From JAFGNV01 sp964612485 (GTDB lineage: Bacteria > Chloroflexota > Anaerolineae > 4572-78 > J111): 64,000 nucleotides of DNA. Of this stretch, positions 51,255 through 59,000 are shown in pieces. The stretch lies in NCBI GenBank assembly GCA_964612485.1, contig CAZTFF010000015.1, positions 43,228 through 107,227 of the forward strand, in the 5' to 3' direction. The stretch's first letter is position 1, and the number at the start of each line of letters is the position of its first letter. The notes under the pieces are model-generated. The model made no database searches and was not told where the DNA came from. It worked only from the letters and a program-made list of their open reading frames with translations. Position numbers and translations under genes: made by a program.

Positions 51255-54089
51255 ATGGATTATGCCGTTGGTTCACTGGTGCAGGCCCGAGGCCGGGAAT
51301 GGGTTGTCCTGCCCGACTCAAGTGATGAATTTCTGCTGTTACGCCCCCTGGGCGGCACCGATCAGGAAATAGCGGGCATATACCTGCCTCTGGAGGAGGA
51401 CGATGTTCGCCCGGCCACATTTGATTATCCCGACCCGCAACAGGTGGGAGATTTCCGCTCCAGCCGCTTGCTGCGCGATGCCGTCCGGCTGGGATTCCGC
51501 TCCAGCGCCGGGCCGTTTCGCTCCTTTGCCCGGATCAATGTGGAACCCCGACCCTACCAACTGGTGCCCTTGTTAATGGCCCTCAAACTTGATCCGGTGC
51601 GCCTGCTGGTGGCCGACGACGTGGGGATCGGTAAAACCATTGAAGCCTGCCTCATTGCCCGGGAGTTGCTGGACCGGGGCGAAGTGCAACGCCTGGCCGT
51701 ATTATGCCCGCCTCATCTGGCCGAACAATGGCAAGCGGAGTTGGCCGACAAATTCCACATTCAAGCAGAACTGGTGCTGACCAGCACGGTGAGACGCCTG
51801 GAACGACACACCGCCGTGGGCCAATCGTTGTTTGATCTGCACCCCTTTGTGATTGTATCAACCGAATACATCAAATCCAGCCGGCGCCGTGATGAATTTG
51901 TGCGGTCTTGCCCCGAACTGGTGATTGTTGACGAGGCCCACACCTGCGCCTTTTCTGCCGACAACCGGGGCGGACGCCACCTGCGCCACCAGCTCATAAA
52001 AGCGTTGGCGGCAGATGGCAACAGACATTTGCTCCTGGTAACGGCGACCCCCCACAGTGGAAATGAAGGCGCCTTTCGTTCTCTGCTGGGTTTACTCCGG
52101 CCCGATTTTCTGGAGATGCCTCAAGATCTGTCGGGCCGAGAAAATGAATCTTATCGCCGTGATGTGGCCGCCCACCTGGTGCAGCGACGCCGGGTGGATG
52201 TGCAGAGTTTTATGGCCGAAACAACCACCTTCCCCCAACGAGAAGATGCTGAGGAAGTTTACGCCCTGACCCCGGACTACAAGAGTCTTTTTGATACGCT
52301 GCTGGATTACGCCAAAGAACGCGTGCGGGATACCGCTGGCAATCAGCGCGGCCAGCGAGTACGCTGGTGGTCGGCGTTGGCATTGCTGCGCAGTTTAGCC
52401 AGCAGCCCGGCGGCGGCAGCGGCCACGTTACGCAGCCGGTCAAGCACCGCCGATACGGAAACGGCCGATGAAGCCGATGCCGTGGGCGAACGGGCGGTGC
52501 TGGATTTGGACGATGCCGAAACGAGCGAATTTATGGACGTTGCCCCCGGCGGTCAAGAAGGCGAGGAACAACCCCAGAGCCAGCGCGACCGGCTGCTGCG
52601 TTTTGCGCGCCGGGCCGAGGAACTTTACGGCCCCCGGCAGGATGCCAAACTCAACAAAGCTATTGCGCTAGTAAAAAAACTTATCAAAGATGGGTACAAC
52701 CCCATTCTCTTTTGCCGCTTTATCCCCACCGCCGAGTACGTAGCCGCCGAATTGCGTCAGGCTTTGCCGGGCAAAGTGGAGGTGGCGGCCATCACCGGCC
52801 TGCTGCCCCCGGCCGAACGCGAATTACGCGTGGAGCAGATGGGCCAACACCCGCAACGGGTGCTGGTGGCCACCGACTGCCTGAGCGAGGGCATTAACCT
52901 GCAAGCCCACTTTAACGCGGTGATCCATTATGATCTTAGTTGGAACCCCACCCGCCACGAGCAGCGCGAGGGCCGGGTGGACCGTTTTGGCCAGCCTGCG
53001 GAAACGGTCCGTACCGTCACCTACTACGGCACGGACAACCAGATTGACGGCATTGTGCTGGATGTTTTGCTGCGCAAACACAAGGCCATCCGCACCTCTT
53101 TGGGGATTTCGGTGCCGCTGCCGGCCAATACCAGCGAGGTGGTGCAGGCGTTGATGAACGGCTTGCTGCTGCGCGGCAGCCAGATCAGCGCCCAACAGAT
53201 GGTATTGCCTTTTATGAACAATATGACCGCCGCCGACCTGCAACTTGATTGGGAAAACGTGAGCAACCGCGAAAAACGATCGCGCACCCTGTTTGCCCAA
53301 CGGGCGCTCAAAGTGGATGACGTGGCCCGGGAGTGGCAGGCGATGCGCGCCGCCATTGGCACGGCCGTGGACGTGGAGCAATTTGTCACCGAAGTGGTTG
53401 AAGCGCACGGCGGTTTTGTTTCTCCCAAGCCGGAGGGCCTGGAAATCAACCTGCCCAACAAACAAGCCCTGATCGATTCTTGCGGGGGGCTGCAAACCTT
53501 TAAAGCCCGTTTTACCCTGCCGGTGCCGGATGACGTGCTGTACCTGGCCCGTACCCATCCGCTGGTGGAAGGGTTGGCCACCTTCACTATGGATACGGCC
53601 CTGGACCCGCTGCAAGACGGCGTGGCCCGGCGCTGTGGGGTGATGCGCACCAGCAGCGTGAGCAAACGAACCGTGCTGTTGCTGCTGCGCTTTCGTTACC
53701 ACATTGTTACCCACCGGAGAACCGAGGAAGTGCCGCTATTGGCCGAAGCCTGTGAGGTGGCGGCCTTCCGCGGGCGAGCCGGCGCGCCGGAGTGGCTGGC
53801 CGAAGAAGAGGCCGAAACCCTTCTGCGGGAGGCAACGCCCGCGGCCAATATTAGCGCAGAACAGGCCGGCGCCCAGATTCAACGCTTGTTGGATGAGGCT
53901 TTTTTGCAGGACGGCGGGACGCTGTTGCCCGTGTTGAACGAGATCACCGAAACGCGCGGCCAGGCGTTGTTAGAGGCGCATCGGCGGGTGCGTACGGCTT
54001 CGCAGCAAAAAGGGATTCGTCACACGGTGCGCCCGCAGCTACCGCCGGATGTTTTGGGCGTTTATATATTATTGCCGGTTATCAGTTAA
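51255..54089 (+). CDS. SNF2/RapA-type helicase (DISARM DrmD-like)
   Basis: The product is 944 residues. Helicase motifs are complete: RPYQLVPLLMAL (Q-like), Walker A VADDVGIGKTIEACLIA, LVIVDEAHTC, LLVTATPHSGNEGAFRSLL, RVLVATDCLSEGINLQAHF and HEQREGRVDRFGQ. A 100-residue acidic, low-complexity insert lies between the two RecA lobes. The C-terminal 300 residues have no motif I can name. SNF2-type helicases of this kind form the DrmD subunit of class 1 DISARM. It is coupled to the upstream helicase gene. GC content is high and codon use is unlike the AT-rich element to the left. Confidence 0.88.
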   Translation: MDYAVGSLVQARGREWVVLPDSSDEFLLLRPLGGTDQEIAGIYLPLEEDDVRPATFDYPDPQQVGDFRSSRLLRDAVRLGFRSSAGPFRSFARINVEPRPYQLVPLLMALKLDPVRLLVADDVGIGKTIEACLIARELLDRGEVQRLAVLCPPHLAEQWQAELADKFHIQAELVLTSTVRRLERHTAVGQSLFDLHPFVIVSTEYIKSSRRRDEFVRSCPELVIVDEAHTCAFSADNRGGRHLRHQLIKALAADGNRHLLLVTATPHSGNEGAFRSLLGLLRPDFLEMPQDLSGRENESYRRDVAAHLVQRRRVDVQSFMAETTTFPQREDAEEVYALTPDYKSLFDTLLDYAKERVRDTAGNQRGQRVRWWSALALLRSLASSPAAAAATLRSRSSTADTETADEADAVGERAVLDLDDAETSEFMDVAPGGQEGEEQPQSQRDRLLRFARRAEELYGPRQDAKLNKAIALVKKLIKDGYNPILFCRFIPTAEYVAAELRQALPGKVEVAAITGLLPPAERELRVEQMGQHPQRVLVATDCLSEGINLQAHFNAVIHYDLSWNPTRHEQREGRVDRFGQPAETVRTVTYYGTDNQIDGIVLDVLLRKHKAIRTSLGISVPLPANTSEVVQALMNGLLLRGSQISAQQMVLPFMNNMTAADLQLDWENVSNREKRSRTLFAQRALKVDDVAREWQAMRAAIGTAVDVEQFVTEVVEAHGGFVSPKPEGLEINLPNKQALIDSCGGLQTFKARFTLPVPDDVLYLARTHPLVEGLATFTMDTALDPLQDGVARRCGVMRTSSVSKRTVLLLLRFRYHIVTHRRTEEVPLLAEACEVAAFRGRAGAPEWLAEEEAETLLREATPAANISAEQAGAQIQRLLDEAFLQDGGTLLPVLNEITETRGQALLEAHRRVRTASQQKGIRHTVRPQLPPDVLGVYILLPVIS

Positions 54090-54105
54090 ATGAGAAAATT
54101 GGCTA

Positions 54106-54534
54106 TCAGGAGGCTGAATATAAGGCCAAAAGGTCGCCGGGCTGCAATACCCGCACCAATTCATCTTTAAAATCTCTGGGATTCCGGGTAATCAGGTAAT
54201 CAGCCTGCGCGGTGAAGGCGGCAGCCATTTGAACCGCGTCTTCAAAATCTTGCCAATTCAGGGTCAAGGCTTTGAGCAGAACATCCTGATCAACCGCGGC
54301 AACACCAAACACTTGCAACAATTTGGTGACGGTCAGGTTAGCTTGTTGGTGGTCCAGATGTTTGGCTACCAGATAATAGAGCGTGGTAACGGTGTGCGCG
54401 GCCAGCAGCCCTTCAACTTTACCCTGTTCAACCAAAGCCCAGACCGCAGCCGAGGCAGCGTAGTGCGGCTCCCTTTTGGCCAGAACATCCAGAGCTATAT
54501 TGGCGTCAATCAGCAGGCGAGATTTAGCGCTCAT
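54106..54534 (-). CDS. PIN-domain toxin (VapC-like)
   Basis: The product is 142 residues from the ATG at 54534, with GAGG ahead. It shows the PIN acidic residues: LLIDANIALDVLAKREPHY at the start, DFEDAVQMAAAFTAQADYLI and TRNPRDFKDELVRVL near the end. PIN toxins are RNases held in check by a cognate antitoxin. Its start overlaps the antitoxin gene by 11 bases. It lies antisense between the second and third genes of the defence operon. Confidence 0.85.
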   Translation of the reverse strand: MSAKSRLLIDANIALDVLAKREPHYAASAAVWALVEQGKVEGLLAAHTVTTLYYLVAKHLDHQQANLTVTKLLQVFGVAAVDQDVLLKALTLNWQDFEDAVQMAAAFTAQADYLITRNPRDFKDELVRVLQPGDLLALYSAS

Positions 54535-54760
54535 ATTTTTCCTCAAGGTAGGGGTGGTGTTCGGCCAGGGAAACTTCGGGCGGTAAAATGCCGCTCAGGT
54601 CTTCTAAAATGGGGGCCGCAGGCCTGCCCTCAGCTATTCGGAGCGAGCGCAAAAACTCGGCCACCAGCCGGGACAGGCTGGTATTGTGTTGTTGAGCATA
54701 ATCCTTGGCCGACTCAATGATTGGTTTTTCAATCCTAAGGGTAAGCTTTGTTTTTTCCAT
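54524..54760 (-). CDS. Antitoxin of PIN pair, DUF6364-like
   Basis: The product is 78 residues from the ATG at 54760. It starts EKTKLTLRIEKPIIESAKDY, a ribbon-helix-helix-like pattern seen in DUF6364 antitoxins, and continues TSLSRLVAEFLRSL. The acidic C-terminal tail (LAEHHPYLEEKYER) would bind the toxin. Antitoxin first, toxin second and an overlapping start are the normal arrangement; the pair should repress its own promoter. Confidence 0.8.
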   Translation of the reverse strand: MEKTKLTLRIEKPIIESAKDYAQQHNTSLSRLVAEFLRSLRIAEGRPAAPILEDLSGILPPEVSLAEHHPYLEEKYER

Positions 54761-54873
54761 AGTTATCACTTTCTCAATGGGTAGGAATTTTAATAAAATA
54801 CACCTGGCGTACATTTTAGCAAAATTTGCACGTCAGTCAAGTAGTTAAAGCATTTTTGCAACAATGAGGTTAT

Positions 54874-56013
54874 ATGGCTAAACAAGTAAGCTACCGGGGT
54901 AACGAAACTTTTCGAGAAATCACCGGGCCTGAAGCCGGACGGACTCTTCAGATAACCTATTGGGATCTGTGGTTTATTGTGGCCCTGCTTAACGAGTTTG
55001 AGGGTGATTGGGATGAGATGATCAATCACTTTCGCCAAAAACTACGGGAAGGTGGCGCCCGCTATTCGGCAGAACCGATGCTCAGCCACTTGCACCGGTT
55101 ACACCAGATGCTCACGGAGGCCGGGTTATCCGCCGACGCGGCGTTGGGCCAAGAAAAGGCCAACCTGCTGAAGAAAACAAAACGCAAAGCGCAAACTAAG
55201 ATTCTGGACAACTCGCCGCCCCGGCGCGATATGAGCCCCTGGATGATCAACACGCCCAGAGCAAAACGCTACATGCGTGCTATGCGTGGTCATTGGTCCA
55301 GCTTCACGGTTTCGCCTGAGCAGTACGCTAAACCGTTTGCCCGCCTGTTTAAAAGCTCCGGCTGGTATCAAAAGAAGGAGACCTTTGATCTGGAACGAAG
55401 ATTATCGGCTTTTGTTGACAAACAGAAAGAGCGGGCCTCGCTTGACGAAACGGTAGCCCTGTACCGGGCGGTGATAACGGTTGTTCTGGAAAAAATGGAG
55501 CAGGTAGATGATTCGTATGGGGTCATCGGAGATTTTGGTGGGGACATTTTTGAAACTTACACGGCGCTCCCCCGCAATGAGCTAACAATGACCCCGGCCG
55601 ACTTCTTTCAGGATTTGATGGAACTGCTCATCTGGGAAGATTACGGGCTGACGTATCAGGAACAACCGGCCTTCTTTGCCAGCCTGGCCCCGGCCGAAGT
55701 GCAGCTTGTGGAAACAATCTTGCGCACTCAATGGGCGGAACTGCTGGAATTGGACCTGTTTTATCAAGCCGAAGTGTCTCTGACTATGCTCGGACGGCTC
55801 TGCACCCGGCAACTCCTGTTTGATCGCTTTATCGACCTGGCTGAGGCGATGGGCACTCGCCACTGGCAGCGCATTACCACTATGGCTGAAGCGGCTGAAG
55901 AACACCAGCGCCTTGACCTGGCCCTGGCTGTTTACGAAACGGCGTTGAGGCCGGGGATGCACCAGCGTTTTTTGCAGGGAAAATACGAGGAACTTAAACA
56001 GAGAATTAAGTAG
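54874..56013 (+). CDS. Hypothetical protein of the defence operon
   Basis: The product is 379 residues, mostly helical, with no membrane segment. Visible stretches include ITYWDLWFIVALLNEFEGDW, SPWMINTPRAKRYMRAMRGH, a middle FGGDIFETYTALPRNELT and a C-terminus that looks like TPR or helical repeats (EEHQRLDLALAVYETALRPG). I recognise no catalytic motif. The start of the methyltransferase gene lies three bases after its stop, so it is a conserved-looking operon partner, perhaps a scaffold or specificity factor. Confidence 0.75.
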   Translation: MAKQVSYRGNETFREITGPEAGRTLQITYWDLWFIVALLNEFEGDWDEMINHFRQKLREGGARYSAEPMLSHLHRLHQMLTEAGLSADAALGQEKANLLKKTKRKAQTKILDNSPPRRDMSPWMINTPRAKRYMRAMRGHWSSFTVSPEQYAKPFARLFKSSGWYQKKETFDLERRLSAFVDKQKERASLDETVALYRAVITVVLEKMEQVDDSYGVIGDFGGDIFETYTALPRNELTMTPADFFQDLMELLIWEDYGLTYQEQPAFFASLAPAEVQLVETILRTQWAELLELDLFYQAEVSLTMLGRLCTRQLLFDRFIDLAEAMGTRHWQRITTMAEAAEEHQRLDLALAVYETALRPGMHQRFLQGKYEELKQRIK

Positions 56014-56016
56014 CCT

Positions 56017-59000
56017 ATGCAAACCGTATCCCGCTCCAACTTTACCACCGTTAAAACCGAAGGCGCCATTTTACCCGCCGACCTGTTGCAGCGCATTGCC
56101 GACGGCGACCTGGACGGCTTGCAGCCGGAGCAGTATCATTTAGCGGCCAACGAGCGCCCCAACGAGGCCATTAACCGCTCCTGGAACCGCTGCCTGGCCG
56201 TGTGGCGCAGTTTTGACCAGCAGCGCCGCAGCCTGGACGCCACCGACACCGGCGTTTCTCTCACCCGCGAGCGCTGGCTGTTGATCTTGTTTCAGGAACT
56301 GGGCTACGGCCGCCTGCCCTTCCAGCGCCGCATTGAGTTGGACGACGGCGCCACCTATCCCATCAGCCATTTGTGGGGAAACACGCCCATCCACCTGGTC
56401 AGTTTTCGCCAGGAGCTGGACCGGCGCGATCCCGCCATCAATCGCAGTCCCCACAGCCTGGTGCAGGAATTCCTCAACCGATCCGATGACCATTTGTGGG
56501 GTTTTGTCAGCAACGGCCTGACCCTGCGCCTGCTGCGCGATAACGTGAGCCTGACCCGCGCCGCCTACCTGGAGTTTGATCTGGAATCGATGATGACCGG
56601 CGAAGTGTATGCCGATTTCAGCCTGCTGTGGTTAATTTGTCACCAGAGCCGGGTAGAGATTTTGGGGAATAGGGAATGGGGAGTAGGGGGTAGGGAAGAT
56701 CAGCAAGCCCCTACTCCCCATTCCCTACCCGCTATTCCCTCAAATTGTTGGCTGGAAACGTGGTCGCAAGAGGCCGCCGCCCAGGGCACTCGCGCCCTGG
56801 ATACCCTGCGCGACGGCGTGCAAGAGACCATTGCCGCCTTGGGCCGCGGCTTTTTGGCCCACCCGGCCAATGCCGACCTGCGCCGGCAGTTGCAGCACGG
56901 CGACCTGAGCACCCAGGATTATTATCGCCAGTTGCTGCGCCTGGTGTACCGGCTGATCTTTTTATTTGTAGCCGAAGACCGCGATTTGCTGTTGGTTCCG
57001 GAAGCAGGGAATAGGGACAAAAGCCTTGCTTCCCACTCCCTACTCCCCACTCCCTCAGAAATCAAGGAACGTTATCTAAATTACTACTCTCTTTCCCGGC
57101 TGCGCCGCCTGGCCGAAGCCCGCCGCGGCGGGCCGCACCCCGACCTGTACCGCAGCCTGCGCCGTGTTTTTGAACTGCTGCGCCAGGGGTACGCCCCGCT
57201 GGGCCTGCCCGCGCTGGGTAGTTTTCTCTTTTCCGAGCGCGCCACCCCGGCCCTGGACGCCATTGACCTGGCCAATACCGACCTGCTGAACGCCATCCGC
57301 GCCCTGGCCTTTACCATCGAGGGCCGGGTGCGCCGCCCGGTTGATTACAAAAACTTGGGCGCCGAGGAGTTGGGCAGCGTGTACGAATCGTTGCTGGAGC
57401 TGCACCCCCAGCTTAACATCGCCGCCGCCACCTTTGAACTGGCCACCGCCGCCGGGTCCGAACGCAAAACCACGGGCAGCTACTACACCCCCTCCAGCCT
57501 GATCAACAGCCTGCTGGACAGCGCCCTGGAGCCGGTAGTAAAAGCAAAGCTGGAGGAAGCCAGGGAATTGTCTAAACAAGGGAGTAGGGAATGGGGGAAG
57601 GACAGCCCTACTCCCCACTCCCCATTCCCTACTCCCTCAAACGAGGAGGACAATGAACGAGCAACCGATTCAATCGTATCGAGACCTGAAGGTGTGGCAG
57701 GAAGGGATGACCCTGGCGGAGAATTGTTATCTTCTGACACGCGCGTACCCCAGGGAAGAGATGTACGGGATGATCTCGCAGATTCGACGAGCGGCCAACA
57801 TCGCCGAGGGGAACGGCCGAGAGAACCGGGGCGAGTATATCCGGTTTCTACGCATCGCCCAGGGTTCACTCAAAGAGTTAGAGACACATCTGATCCTGTC
57901 GGAACGGGTGGGGCTGGCGAACAAGGTAGCCATCAATCCCCTGCTGAGCCAGGGCGAGACCCTGGGCAAAATGCTGAGGGCCTTGATCCGGGCGCTGCAA
58001 AAGAAGGGAATGAAAAACAGGGAGTAGGGAGTAGGGAAGTAGGGAATAGAGGGAAAAAACCTACTCCCCACTCCCTACCTCCCTATTCCCCCGAAGAAGC
58101 CGCGATCCTCAACATAAAAGTTATCGATCCCGCCTGCGGCTCCGGCCATTTTTTGATAGCCGCCGCCAACCGCCTGGCCCTGCACCTGGCCCGCCTGCGC
58201 ACCGGCGACGACGAACCCGGCCCCGCCGCCCGGCGCGAGGCCCTGCGCGAGGTGGTGCGCCACTGTATTCACGGCGTTGACATTAACGAGATGAGCGTGG
58301 AGCTGTGCAAGGTGGCCCTGTGGATGGAAACCCTGGACCCCGGCAAGCCCCTGGGTTTTTTAGACGCCAACATCCGGTGCGGCAACAGCCTGATTGGGGC
58401 CACGCCCGCCCTGCTCAGACAGGGCATCCCCGACGCGGCCTTTAAGCCCATTACCGGCGACGACAAAGCCTATTGCCGCGAGTGGGCCAAACGCAATAAA
58501 AAAGAGCGCGACCAGACCATGCTCACCCTGGAAGCCCAACCCTGGGACCGCCTGGGTGATCTGGCCGCGGCCATGGCCCAACTGGACCGCATGGGCAGCG
58601 ACACCCTGGCCGAGGTGCAGGCCCAGGAAAGCACCTACGCTAACCTGGTGCGCTCCACGCCCTATTTGTACAGCCGGTTTTGGGCCGACGCCTGGTGCGC
58701 GGCTTTTGTGTGGCCCAAAAAGCCGGAAACCGGCGGCGGCTTTGCCTACCCCCTGACCGAAGGATTGTTCCGCAAGATTGAGCGCAACCCTTTTGACGTG
58801 ACCCCCTGGATGCGCGACGAGATTGAACGCCTGCGCGATCAATACCAGTTTTTCCACTGGCACCTGGCCTTTCCCCATGTATTTGGCGTGCCGTCTGCGG
58901 ATGAAGGGGCGGATAATGAGCAAACCGGTTGGAATGGTGGCTTTGATGTGGTGTTGGGTAATCCACCGTGGGAGAAAATAAATCTCAAAGATGAGGAATT

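Noticed and set aside
52824..53714. A 296-codon open frame opposite the SNF2 helicase gene
   Set aside because: It is an antisense shadow in GC-rich coding DNA with no recognisable motif; the helicase motifs on the plus strand are unambiguous.
57653..58027. A diversity-generating retroelement around the S23/bAvd-like gene
   Set aside because: There is no reverse transcriptase, template repeat or variable repeat in the window; the gene is flanked by hairpins only.
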